Assembly: GCA_022483465.1 (NCBI GenBank)
Contig: JAKVNF010000003.1
Span: forward strand, 186,001 to 250,000
Direction: 5' to 3'
Origin: Lachnospiraceae bacterium
Lineage (GTDB): Bacteria > Bacillota > Clostridia > Lachnospirales > Lachnospiraceae
Length of the DNA: 64,000 bases
The translations under genes and the position numbers were made by a program. The notes under the pieces are model-generated. The model saw nothing but the letters and a program-made list of their open reading frames with translations. It had not been told where the DNA came from and made no database searches. Positions 1 to 7,029 of this stretch are shown piece by piece (position 1 is the first letter of the stretch; every line of letters begins with the position of its first letter).

Positions 1-471
1 GACTGCCCGCTGGATCTGCACTGCCACTACACGAGAGACCAGATCTTTGTGGCACTCGACTATGAGAACACCGCGGCGGTCCGTCAGGGTGTCCTCTGGG
101 TGAAAGAGCACCGCATCGATGTGCTGATCAACACGCTGAACAAGACCGAGAAGGACTACTCGCCGAGTACCATGTACGAGGATTACTCGATCAATGAGCA
201 TCTGTTCCACTGGCAGAGCCAGGTCACCACCTCGGCGGATTCCCCCACCGGGCAGCGCTACATCCACCACGACAGGGAGAACAGCCAGGTGATCCTGTTT
301 GTGAAGGAGTACAAGAAGGACGCGTACGGCCATGCGGCGCCCTTTGTGTACCTGGGAAAAGCGTGCTACTTTTCCCACGAGGGTTCACGGCCGATGTCCA
401 TCATCTGGCGCCTGGAGGAGCCGATCCCCGCGGACTTCATCCGAAAGAGCGGAAAGCTCACGGCCCAGTGA
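1..471 (+). CDS. Superfamily II helicase, C-terminal DUF3427 part (5' end outside window)
   Basis: The frame is open from the first base of the window to the stop at 469-471, so this is the 3' end of a longer gene. The roughly 156 visible residues resemble the DUF3427 domain found at the C-terminus of large DEAD/DEAH or SNF2-like helicases that often also carry a phospholipase D-like nuclease domain. Supporting features are the early HYTRDQI segment, the STMYEDY segment followed by FHWQSQ, and the FVYLGKA motif near the end. No helicase motif can be seen because the N-terminal portion is missing. Such proteins are thought to act on nucleic acids, often in accessory or defence settings, but the role here is inferred. 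An internal GTG at 49 is not a start, since the domain extends upstream of it. The downstream NUDIX gene begins 34 bases later on the same strand. Confidence 0.72.
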   Translation, partial: DCPLDLHCHYTRDQIFVALDYENTAAVRQGVLWVKEHRIDVLINTLNKTEKDYSPSTMYEDYSINEHLFHWQSQVTTSADSPTGQRYIHHDRENSQVILFVKEYKKDAYGHAAPFVYLGKACYFSHEGSRPMSIIWRLEEPIPADFIRKSGKLTAQ

Positions 472-505
472 CGCAAGGAAAGAGATAAAGGAGAACATCG
501 CAGCG

Positions 506-913
506 ATGGAAGAGAAGAAAAAGACGGTCCGCGTGGTCTGCGCGCTGATCGAAGAGAAGGGAAAGATCTTTGCCGCCCAGCGGGGCTATGGGGAATGGAA
601 GGACTGGTGGGAGTTCCCCGGGGGAAAGATTGAGCCCGGGGAGACCCCAAAGGAGGCGATCATCCGGGAGATCCGGGAGGAGCTTGCGGCCACCATCGAG
701 CCCACGGAGGACCTTGGCACCATCGAGTGGGACTATCCCGATTTCCACCTCTTCATGCGCGCCTTCCGGGCTAAGATCGTCCAGGGAAGCCTTTCCCTCC
801 TGGAGGCGGAGGATGGCAGATGGCTGGAAAGGGAAGCGCTCTCCTCCCTGCACTTTCTCCCCGCCGACGAAGCGCTCCTTGAAAGACTCATGCAGCAGGA
901 CAGCAGGGAATAG
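506..913 (+). CDS. mutT: NUDIX hydrolase, MutT / 8-oxo-dGTP diphosphatase type
   Basis: A 135-residue protein, the usual size of MutT enzymes that hydrolyse oxidised dGTP to the monophosphate and so prevent misincorporation. The NUDIX box is intact at about residues 40-62 (G, five residues, E, seven residues, then REIREEL). The penultimate Gly of the consensus is Ala. The WWEFPGGK segment just before the box is characteristic of the (d)CTP/8-oxo-dGTP pyrophosphohydrolase branch. The ATG at 506 was chosen because the domain starts directly after it (KTVRVVCALI) and an AAAGGAG site lies about 12 bases upstream. The frame is open further upstream but that part overlaps the helicase gene. Substrate range cannot be read from sequence, and CTP or 5-methyl-CTP pyrophosphatase is an alternative. 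Confidence 0.88.
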   Translation: MEEKKKTVRVVCALIEEKGKIFAAQRGYGEWKDWWEFPGGKIEPGETPKEAIIREIREELAATIEPTEDLGTIEWDYPDFHLFMRAFRAKIVQGSLSLLEAEDGRWLEREALSSLHFLPADEALLERLMQQDSRE

Positions 914-1483
914 TGGGGAGTGCAGATAATAACGGAAACCAACCGGCAGATCCCTGCCTGGCACAGTGGTGCCAGCAAGGATTTTTCCGTTCACGAAGCC
1001 CACATAGTGTTGGAAAGGATATCACATCTCGTAATCAATACTCTGATATCCGGCAATGAGAACACAAACATTTCTCAATTTCGGGATAAATCGGCCAAAA
1101 ACATTTCTCATTTTCGGGATAAAAAGGCTAAAAACATTCCTCATTTTCGTTTTGCCGGCAGCGCCGATGCTGTGGAGCAAGCGGCTCTGCCGGTAAGATT
1201 GCCAGCGCCTGCCGTGTACAGAAGCCAAAAAGCGGATGGACAGATCGAGAGGACGATCAGGAGGAGGTCCAGATCTGGGAGAAAGCTCCTTTGGGCAGTT
1301 CTCCTGCGGATGCCGCAGAAAGACGCGGCACGGGGGACAGGTTAGAAAACCCTCACCTGACGCCTGATCCGAGGACAAGGTCTCCAACGGGGCCCGCTTT
1401 TCAGATCCGATACAGGCAGGGAAAACTAAGCACCACGGCAGAAATCACGAGGCAAACGGAGTTTCTCTTTCTGCACGCCTTCC
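914..1483. other. Gene-poor interval between mutT and the LysR gene
   Basis: About 570 bases with no convincing gene. Open frames exist on both strands but none has a ribosome site, a recognisable domain or the codon bias of the neighbours. The distinctive content is the AT-richer tandem repeat at 1067-1150. The rest looks like decayed sequence. Confidence 0.5.
1067..1150. repeat. 33-base tandem repeat, about 2.5 copies
   Basis: Unit 1 (1067-1099) and unit 2 (1100-1132) are each 33 bases and share the core ACATTTCTCA-TTTCGGGATAAA followed by GGC-AAA. A partial third unit (1133-1150) continues the register up to CATTTTCG and then diverges. Units 1 and 2 differ at only a few positions. The block is AT-richer than its surroundings and lies outside any gene. 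Multiple short repeats of this kind occur at the ends of IS21-family elements, where they bind transposase, so this may be an orphan element end. That is inference, since no istA or istB gene is present. Confidence 0.75.
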
Positions 1484-2452
1484 TCACGCACTGTGGGTGG
1501 CGGCCTCCTCCCCGGAGAGGAGCTCCCGGAACACCGAGAGGAAGACCTGCTGCGGCTCTGTGAGCTTCTGACTGCGCCCGCAGCAGAGGGAGAGCTGCGG
1601 CGTAACGCCGACGAGGCGAATGGGAAAGACAAGGAGCGGGTTGTTCTGCTCTCTGGAAAAGTCGGAGCCCTGGCCGAGGGTGCGCTGGAGATAGTCCCTC
1701 GGCGCAAGAAATACCCCGGATCCGCTCCGGCAGAGGGCAGCGTTGAGCTCACAGTTCTCCGAGGAGAAGGCGGCCTTTGGCGTAAAGCCCGCGGTGTCAA
1801 AGCAGGCCCGGTTGTCGATGGTAAGCTGCCCCTCCCCGTCCAGGAGCAGGATGAAGGGGAGTTCTTTGAGCAGGGAGAGGTCTCTCGTCTCCTCGAGACG
1901 TCTGCGCCTTGCCTCCCAGTTCTTTCCATAGCGGGCAAGGGCGAGCTGCTCCCGGAAACAGGCACAGAAAGGGGTCATGTCGATGGTGATGATCGGTTTT
2001 ACCTCCCGCGGCAGCGGGAAGTAGCTGAGGTAGAGGTCCATGTCCTGGATGCACCGGCTGATCTGGGCGTGGGGCCGGCGAACGACGCGCACGGCCGTGT
2101 CTGGGCAGACCCGTTGGAAGCGGGAGAGAAGCTCCGAGAGAAACGGCAGATGGGAGTAGGTGGAGATGCCCAGGGTGAGCGGGGCCCGGGAGGCGGTCGT
2201 GACCGCCTTCAGGTCGGTCAGCATGGTGTCGTAGTTCTGCAGCAGGACCCCGGCATCCCGAAACAGCACCTCCCCTGCGGGGGTGAGCCGAAGCGGCACA
2301 TCCCGGTAGAACAGGGGGCTTCCCGCCTCCTCCTCGAGCTTTTTGAGCTGTTCGCTCAGCGACTGCTGGGAGACGAAGAGCTTCCTGGCGGCGCCGCTGA
2401 TGCTGCGCTCCTGCGCGATCGCGACAAAATTTCGAATGCTATGGATGTTCAT
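1484..2452 (-). CDS. LysR-family transcriptional regulator
   Basis: A 322-residue protein of typical LysR length. The N-terminal winged helix-turn-helix (about residues 1-60) is clear, with the signature SISGAARKLFVSQQSLSEQL and then KKLEEEAGSPLF. The effector-binding periplasmic-fold domain follows from about residue 90 to the end. The ATG at 2452 was chosen because LysR proteins start a few residues before the helix-turn-helix (MNIHSIRNF); the open frame upstream to 2725 has no family similarity. The ribosome site is weak (a GGGGGC about 11 bases upstream). The gene faces away from the 2941 gene across a 488-base interval, a common arrangement for an autoregulated LysR gene with a divergent target. 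The inducer and target are unknown. Confidence 0.9.
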   Translation of the reverse strand: MNIHSIRNFVAIAQERSISGAARKLFVSQQSLSEQLKKLEEEAGSPLFYRDVPLRLTPAGEVLFRDAGVLLQNYDTMLTDLKAVTTASRAPLTLGISTYSHLPFLSELLSRFQRVCPDTAVRVVRRPHAQISRCIQDMDLYLSYFPLPREVKPIITIDMTPFCACFREQLALARYGKNWEARRRRLEETRDLSLLKELPFILLLDGEGQLTIDNRACFDTAGFTPKAAFSSENCELNAALCRSGSGVFLAPRDYLQRTLGQGSDFSREQNNPLLVFPIRLVGVTPQLSLCCGRSQKLTEPQQVFLSVFRELLSGEEAATHSA

Positions 2453-2596
2453 GCAAAAATCAGCCCCCTGTGCTGGTGGAGACCATTCCTCCACTGGAAG
2501 CAGTATACCACGGGCGGCGGATGCGGGCCACTGCATGTGGCGTCTTTTCATGTCTGCCCCACAGGAAAGAACCTGTGGGGGACCGGAAAAGAGTTG

Positions 2597-2626
2597 TTGG
2601 ACTTCATTCCGGGCCCTTCGTACAAT
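2597..2626 (+). promoter_or_regulatory. Promoter-like site, TTGGAC - 18 - TACAAT
   Basis: TTGGAC at 2597-2602 and TACAAT at 2621-2626 are separated by 18 bases, close to the sigma-A consensus. It would start a plus-strand transcript near 2633, upstream of the hairpin at 2773-2807 and, further on, the 2941 operon. Confidence 0.4.
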
Positions 2627-2772
2627 CTTCTGTGGTGGAGTCTGAACTCTCCGGGGACGTCCTTGTGGAAGACTAGAAGAAGGGGAGAGGGGCACACTGA
2701 CAATCAGGCAGTTCCCTGTTCCCATGGAGAGACAGCAGGTTGATACAGCGGCGGAACAGGAAATGCAGAAAC

Positions 2773-2807
2773 GGGCCGGGCTTTTCAGAGCCGGGTCCTT
2801 TCTTTTT
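2773..2807 (+). terminator. Intrinsic terminator-like hairpin
   Basis: A 10-base-pair stem (2773-2782 with 2789-2798, one G-U pair and one G-G mismatch) with a 6-base loop is followed by CTTTCTTTTTG-type U-rich sequence to 2807. No ORF ends just before it on the plus strand, which is what suggests a non-coding transcript. Confidence 0.55.
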
Positions 2808-2824
2808 GTCCGGGGACGAGATCG

Positions 2825-2857
2825 GGGACAGGGGGCAGCCCCCTGTCCCTTGTCTTT
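2825..2857 (+). terminator. GC-rich hairpin upstream of the 2941 operon
   Basis: A perfect 11-base-pair stem (2825-2835 with 2839-2849) with a CAG loop, then TTGTCTTT. It could be a second terminator or a leader structure for the downstream operon. The U-tract is imperfect. Confidence 0.45.
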
Positions 2858-2940
2858 GCCGGCAAAGTTTCGTATACTGTCCGGGCGCCGGAACGGCTTG
2901 TTGGGGGAAAGAACACAATGAGGCAGAAAGGGGAAGGCGT

Positions 2941-3324
2941 GTGAGTCAGGTCACAAGGACGCAAGAGGGGGAGCGGAGAAGAAACGAGATCCTGCTGGAT
3001 GATTTCTATGCGGATCTGCGAAAGAGCGGCACCCCGGCTGGGGAGGCGCTGCGGAAGAGAAAACAGGCAGAGCGCTTTCTGAACAGCTACCTGCTGGCGG
3101 AACAGGGTGAGCAGATGGAGCAGGGCGCAGGCCGCCTTCTTCCCTACTTGCGCACCTGCAAAAAGGGCGGCACCTCCTGCCAGGGGATCCGGGAGATCAC
3201 CGAGTCCCTGCGCCTGTTTTACTGCTGCATGGAGGACATGGGGTATCTGGATGCCAAGTCGAAAAACCGACTGGAAAAGCAGTGCTGGTTTGCCCTGCAT
3301 CTGGGTGCCGGGAGAGGACATTGA
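2941..3324 (+). CDS. Unassigned 127-residue protein, first gene of the YitT operon
   Basis: I do not recognise this protein. It is soluble, with no signal peptide or membrane helix, and charged (many Arg, Lys and Glu). It is probably all-helical, with three Cys residues in the middle and C-terminal thirds (YLRTCKKGG, SCQGIREI, FYCCMEDMG). The N-terminal part loosely resembles a small helical SAM-like or recombinase N-terminal fold, but that is weak. The GTG at 2941 is preferred because GGGGAAGG lies about 6 bases upstream and the next in-frame starts are far inside. The stop overlaps the spacer of the YitT gene by one base, so the two are almost certainly co-transcribed. Confidence 0.6.
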   Translation: MSQVTRTQEGERRRNEILLDDFYADLRKSGTPAGEALRKRKQAERFLNSYLLAEQGEQMEQGAGRLLPYLRTCKKGGTSCQGIREITESLRLFYCCMEDMGYLDAKSKNRLEKQCWFALHLGAGRGH

Positions 3325-3325
3325 G

Positions 3326-4327
3326 ATGAGCATCAAACGTGCGGCGCTGCCGGATTCCCGGGGGCGCCGTTTTGCAGAAAAAGACCTGGAACCGAAGATC
3401 CGCACGGCAGCCGCCGTGATCTTCGGAAACGTTCTCTACGCCCTGACGGTGCAGCTGTTTCTGGAGCCTTCGGGGCTCCCCACCGGCGGCACGACGGGCA
3501 TCGCCCTGTTCGTACGCGCGCTGACCGGGTTCCCCCTCTCGACCTTTGTGCTGTTGTTCAACACCGGAATGCTGATCTGGGGCGGTCTGGAACTTGGCCG
3601 CAAGTTCTTTTTGGCCACCATCCTCTCGACCCTCGTCTATCCCCTGGCCCTGGGGGCCTTTGAACACCTCCTTGCGGGCGTTGTCCTCACCGAAAACGTC
3701 TTCCTGAACACCGTGTTCTCGGGCCTTGGGATTGGCGCCTCCCTGGGGATTGTCATCCGGGAGGGCGCAAGCACCGGCGGCTGCGACATTCCGCCGCTGG
3801 TCCTCCACAAGAGGACGGGGATGCGCATCTCCGGGATCCTCTCCGGAATGGACTACGCAATCCTTTTGCTGCAGGCCCTCTCCAATCCCCCGGAGAAGAT
3901 CCTGTACGGTTTTCTCGTGATCCTGCTCTACTCCCTGACGATGGATCGAATCCTGCTCCTTGGCACCCAGAAGACCGAGGTGCGCGTCATCAGCCAACAT
4001 GCAGATGCAATCCGCAGGGAGATCCTGACAGAGGTGGACCGGGGCGTCACCATGCTTGCGGGATCGGGGGGCTTTACCGGGGCGGAGGAGACGCTCCTTG
4101 TCTCCGTCATCTCCAATCGGGAGCTCCCCGCAGTGGAGAAGATCATCCGGGCCCTGGACCCCGAGGCCTTTGTGGTGGTGAGCCGGGTCTCGGAGGTGTC
4201 GGGCCGCGGCTTTACGATGAAAAAGCGCTACCTGGATGCCCTGACCAGGGAGCCGGAGGGACGAAGCGGGGAAGAAGGAGATACGGGAAGTGAACGTGGA
4301 TCGGAAGATGGCCCTTGCGGCCTTTGA
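3326..4327 (+). CDS. YitT-family membrane protein (DUF161/DUF2179)
   Basis: A 333-residue protein with five or six hydrophobic helices in the first 210 residues. The family hallmarks are visible: FLEPSGLPTGGTTGIAL after the first helix, a REGASTGGCDI segment in the middle and a soluble C-terminal domain (roughly 215-310) containing GVTMLAGSGGFTG, which corresponds to DUF2179. YitT proteins are integral membrane proteins of unknown function that are common in Firmicutes; the C-terminal domain resembles ligand-binding modules. The start ATG at 3326 follows GGGAGAGG by about 8 bases and sits 1 base after the previous stop. The C-terminal tail (after about residue 310) is acidic, and its coding sequence overlaps the next gene by 38 bases. 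Confidence 0.87.
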   Translation: MSIKRAALPDSRGRRFAEKDLEPKIRTAAAVIFGNVLYALTVQLFLEPSGLPTGGTTGIALFVRALTGFPLSTFVLLFNTGMLIWGGLELGRKFFLATILSTLVYPLALGAFEHLLAGVVLTENVFLNTVFSGLGIGASLGIVIREGASTGGCDIPPLVLHKRTGMRISGILSGMDYAILLLQALSNPPEKILYGFLVILLYSLTMDRILLLGTQKTEVRVISQHADAIRREILTEVDRGVTMLAGSGGFTGAEETLLVSVISNRELPAVEKIIRALDPEAFVVVSRVSEVSGRGFTMKKRYLDALTREPEGRSGEEGDTGSERGSEDGPCGL

Positions 4328-5096
4328 GAGCTATGCAAAGGAGTACGATCTTCAAGACGTGAAGGTGCGCCTCAAGTACGACCACACCTTCCGGGTGGCA
4401 GAGAACGCAGAGCGGATCGCAAAGAGCTTATCCCTCCCGAATGAGGACGTAGACCTTGCCTGGCTCCTCGGGATTCTCCACGACATCGGCCGCTTCGAGC
4501 AGCTTCGCCGCTACGGGACCTTTCAGGACCGGGTGTCCGTGAACCACGCGGCCCTCTCCGCCGACATCCTGTTTTATGAAGGCCTGATCGAAAGGTTTCG
4601 GAAGGATACCAGTGAGGATCCCCTGATTGAGAAGGCGGTGCGCCTCCACAACGTGTTCCGCCTCCCCGCGATGTCCGACCGGGAGTTCACCTTCTGCGCG
4701 ATCCTCCGGGATGCGGACAAGGCGGACATCCTGCGGGTCAACTGCGAGACCCCCCGGACGGAGATCTACGACCTGCCGGAGGAGGCCTTCACGGAGTCGG
4801 AGATCACGAAGGAGGTCTATGAGAGTCTCCTTGACGGCACCAACGTGGACCGGCGCTTTTCGAAGACCGGCATCGACTTCGTTCTGGGGCACATCGCCTT
4901 CGTCTTTGGCATGGTGTACCCGGAGACGCTCCGGATCGCGAGGGAGCAGGGATATCTGGAGGAGCTCCTATCCTTCCAGAGCCATAACCCGGACACCCAA
5001 AAGAAGATGGAGGAGATCCGAAGCGCCGTGCACACCTACGTGGAAAGAAGAATTCGGGAGAACAGCACCCTGCCGCAGGACAGGCCGGCGGAGTGA
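4290..5096 (+). CDS. HD-domain metal-dependent phosphohydrolase
   Basis: A 268-residue cytoplasmic protein of the HD superfamily. The metal ligands are recognisable: DHTFRVAENA (first His), GILHDIGRFEQL (the HD pair near residue 67), a downstream His (NHAALSADIL) and an Asp (RDADKADILR near residue 145). Such proteins hydrolyse nucleotide phosphoesters, but the substrate cannot be inferred here. The GTG at 4290 is chosen because GAAGGAG lies about 9 bases upstream, and because the helix before the HD domain needs these residues. It overlaps the YitT gene by 38 bases, implying translational coupling. A bidirectional terminator follows at 5123-5149. Confidence 0.85.
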   Translation: MNVDRKMALAAFESYAKEYDLQDVKVRLKYDHTFRVAENAERIAKSLSLPNEDVDLAWLLGILHDIGRFEQLRRYGTFQDRVSVNHAALSADILFYEGLIERFRKDTSEDPLIEKAVRLHNVFRLPAMSDREFTFCAILRDADKADILRVNCETPRTEIYDLPEEAFTESEITKEVYESLLDGTNVDRRFSKTGIDFVLGHIAFVFGMVYPETLRIAREQGYLEELLSFQSHNPDTQKKMEEIRSAVHTYVERRIRENSTLPQDRPAE

Positions 5097-5122
5097 GAAA
5101 ATCTTCTGCAATATCGGTAATA

Positions 5123-5149
5123 AAAAAGTGCTCCATTGGAGCACTTTTT
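5123..5149. terminator. Bidirectional intrinsic terminator
   Basis: AAAAAGTGCTCC at the left pairs with GGAGCACTTTTT at the right, giving a 12-13 base-pair stem with U-tracts on both strands. It separates the plus-strand HD gene from the minus-strand VanZ-like gene, so it can serve both. Confidence 0.92.
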
Positions 5150-5177
5150 CTATTTCAGTCATGAAGCTGTCCTTCCC

Positions 5178-5690
5178 TCAGGAGACCAGTCCCGGGGCGA
5201 AGAGGTTCTGGAAGGCGGCGGCCACGTCCCCGCAGAGCGAGTATCCCAGCAGGGCACCCGCCATGTTCAGGATCATGTCGTCCACGTCGAAGGAGCCAAG
5301 GCCCGTCAGGAGCTGGATGAACTCCACCGAGAACGAGATGCTGAACATCCGCAGGGCAAAGTTCCCGGGCTTCTGACAGTTCTTGTTAAGGAGCGGCAGG
5401 TAGAATCCCATCGGCAGGAAGATCAGGATGTTGCCGGAGAGGTTCCAGAGGGCGATCTGCGCGTAGGCGTTGCCGGGAAAGAGGCAGGCCAGGTAGCAGG
5501 AGATGGTCCCAAAGGGGACGAGGTTCATCCCCGGAATGTCATCCGGATCCAGGCGTCCCACGATGTTCCAGAGGCAGATCGGGGTGTCCATCCTGGAAAA
5601 GAACAGAAGATACCCCACCACAGCCAGATAGACGACGAAAGAAAGATAAAAGCACCGCTGTGCGGTGCGCAGTTTTTTATGACTCAGCAT
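5178..5690 (-). CDS. VanZ-like family membrane protein
   Basis: A 170-residue protein with four predicted membrane helices. VanZ-like features are the first helix after RTAQRCFY, the NLVPFGTI motif, the NLSGNILIFLPMGFYLP segment and SVEFIQLLTGLGSFDVDDMILN near the C-terminus (acidic SFDVDD before the last helix). VanZ itself gives low-level teicoplanin resistance; most members have no assigned role. The ATG at 5690 was chosen because the hydrophobic segment begins about 12 residues later; the longer frame overlaps the promoter of ppk2. It is convergent with the HD gene and divergent from ppk2. Confidence 0.85.
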   Translation of the reverse strand: MLSHKKLRTAQRCFYLSFVVYLAVVGYLLFFSRMDTPICLWNIVGRLDPDDIPGMNLVPFGTISCYLACLFPGNAYAQIALWNLSGNILIFLPMGFYLPLLNKNCQKPGNFALRMFSISFSVEFIQLLTGLGSFDVDDMILNMAGALLGYSLCGDVAAAFQNLFAPGLVS

Positions 5691-5858
5691 GACGGCCCCC
5701 TTTGCGGAGAAATCTCTAACAGTATACTCCACAACGCCAGCCTGCGGGAACCGAAAAACCGGCGGGAAATTCGGCAGAACCGACAAATGTGCCGGCGCGG
5801 GCGGCAGGTGGGGGAAAAATGGGGTATACTCGGGAGAAAGAAAGGGAGGGCTGCACAG

Positions 5859-6782
5859 ATGAGGGCAGACAGATATCGGTTTGACGGCGAAAAGGAATGC
5901 CATCTTGGCAAGCTCCCAACCGGAGCGGGAGAGGATGGTGTCGAGAAAGAGGAGATCGTCCGGGCTTTTGAAAAGAATCAGGAAAAGCTCGATGCGCTCC
6001 AGAACGTGTTCTATGCGGACAAGCGGGAGGGCATCATTGTGGTGCTGCAGGCCCTGGACGCGGCGGGAAAGGACTCTTTGATCCGGAAGGTGGCAACGGG
6101 CCTCAATCCCCAGGGCGTGCACGTCGCCTGCTTTAAGAAGCCCTCGGAGGAGGAGCTCTCCCACGACTACCTTTGGCGCATCAACCAGGCGCTGCCCGCA
6201 AGGGGAGAGATTGCGATCTTCAACCGCTCCTACTATGAGGACGTGGTCACCGCGAAGGTGCACCACTTAAAGGACAGCTACCACATGGCGGAGCGGATCA
6301 CGCGGCAGAGCGAGGACGCGTTCATCGAAAAGCGGATGAAGCAGGTGAAGAACTACGAGTCCTACCTCTACGAGAACAGCTACCGGGTGGTGAAGATCTT
6401 CCTGCACGTCTCCAAGCAGGAGCAGAAGAAGCGCTTCCTCGAGCGGATCGACAGGAAGGAGAAGAACTGGAAGTTCAATGCGGATGACCTGACGGACCGG
6501 AAGCTCTTCGACACCTTCATGAAGGTCTTTGAGGACACCATCGACTGCACGGCGACGAAGGAGAGCCCCTGGTATGCCCTCCCCGCAGACGACAAGTGGT
6601 ACACGCGCTACCTCCTCTCCGAGATCCTGATCGACGTCATCGAAAAGACAAAGCCCGAGTATCCGGAGCTTCCCAAGGACCAGAGGGAGCGGCTCCAGAT
6701 CTGCCGGGAGGAGCTTACCGCAGAGAACGGCGGGAGGGGACCGAAGGCAAAAGACAGGGACAGAGGAAGCAGAGCGGACTGA
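5859..6782 (+). CDS. Polyphosphate kinase 2 family protein
   Basis: A 307-residue single-domain PPK2 protein. The P-loop DAAGKDS is at about residues 67-73, and the family motif FNRSYYEDV follows near 120-128, then the lid-region Arg residues (RITRQSEDAF) and KNWKFNADDL. PPK2 enzymes transfer phosphate between polyphosphate and nucleotides, and short single-domain members mostly use polyphosphate to phosphorylate AMP or ADP. The class cannot be fixed by eye. The ATG at 5859 is preceded by AAAGGGAGG at 5841-5849. The tail after about residue 285 is Lys/Arg-rich and probably disordered. A TATACT at 5825-5830 is a possible -10. A terminator follows directly. Confidence 0.9.
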   Translation: MRADRYRFDGEKECHLGKLPTGAGEDGVEKEEIVRAFEKNQEKLDALQNVFYADKREGIIVVLQALDAAGKDSLIRKVATGLNPQGVHVACFKKPSEEELSHDYLWRINQALPARGEIAIFNRSYYEDVVTAKVHHLKDSYHMAERITRQSEDAFIEKRMKQVKNYESYLYENSYRVVKIFLHVSKQEQKKRFLERIDRKEKNWKFNADDLTDRKLFDTFMKVFEDTIDCTATKESPWYALPADDKWYTRYLLSEILIDVIEKTKPEYPELPKDQRERLQICREELTAENGGRGPKAKDRDRGSRAD

Positions 6783-6789
6783 AAAAGCC

Positions 6790-6829
6790 GGGACGGGATG
6801 CCATGAGATGGGATCCTGTCCCCTTTTTT
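6790..6829 (+). terminator. Intrinsic terminator of ppk2
   Basis: GGGACGGGAT...ATCCTGTCCC forms a stem of about 13 base pairs (one G-U, one G-G mismatch, ATGAGAT loop) followed by six Ts at 6824-6829. Confidence 0.88.
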
Positions 6830-6954
6830 GCCCTTGATGGAGAGCGTTTCCCCCGCTATCATACATAGCGGCCTGCACGGTAGGAAAACGCCGGAAAAAG
6901 AGCCGGAAATTCCGGCAGGATCCCGCATTGGCGTTCCTTGTGCCTTGCAAAGTG

Positions 6955-6962
6955 GTATATAA
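6955..6962 (+). promoter_or_regulatory. Probable -10 element for the valS operon
   Basis: TATATAAT at 6955-6962 is an almost perfect -10 box; no good -35 is seen. It leaves a leader of about 60 bases that holds a small GCGGGC/GCCCGC hairpin. The leader is far too short for a T-box, so valS is not T-box controlled here. Confidence 0.55.
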
Positions 6963-7029
6963 TGTTGTTCTGAAACTGCGGGCCTGCCCGCACGCGCAGG
7001 CACCAAACCAGATCGAAGAGGAATACAAA

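Larger units (their letters stand above)
2453..2940. other. Divergent intergenic region with a promoter-like site and two hairpins
   Basis: A 488-base interval between the divergent LysR gene and the 2941 gene, with no credible ORF. It holds a plus-strand promoter-like pair (2597-2626), a hairpin with a U-tract (2773-2807) and a second GC-rich hairpin (2825-2849). Inside it, TTCC-TGTTCC near 2712-2722 can pair with GGAACAGGAA near 2754-2763. Together these could define a short non-coding transcript of about 180 bases; this is inference. Confidence 0.4.

Noticed and set aside
1493-2743. 416-codon plus-strand open frame opposite the LysR gene
   Set aside because: Antisense to a clear LysR helix-turn-helix protein; composition is Gly/Glu/Arg-rich as expected for a reverse frame.
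6830-7029. T-box riboswitch upstream of valS
   Set aside because: Only about 60 bases separate the likely -10 and the start, too short for a T-box, and no T-box core sequence was seen.
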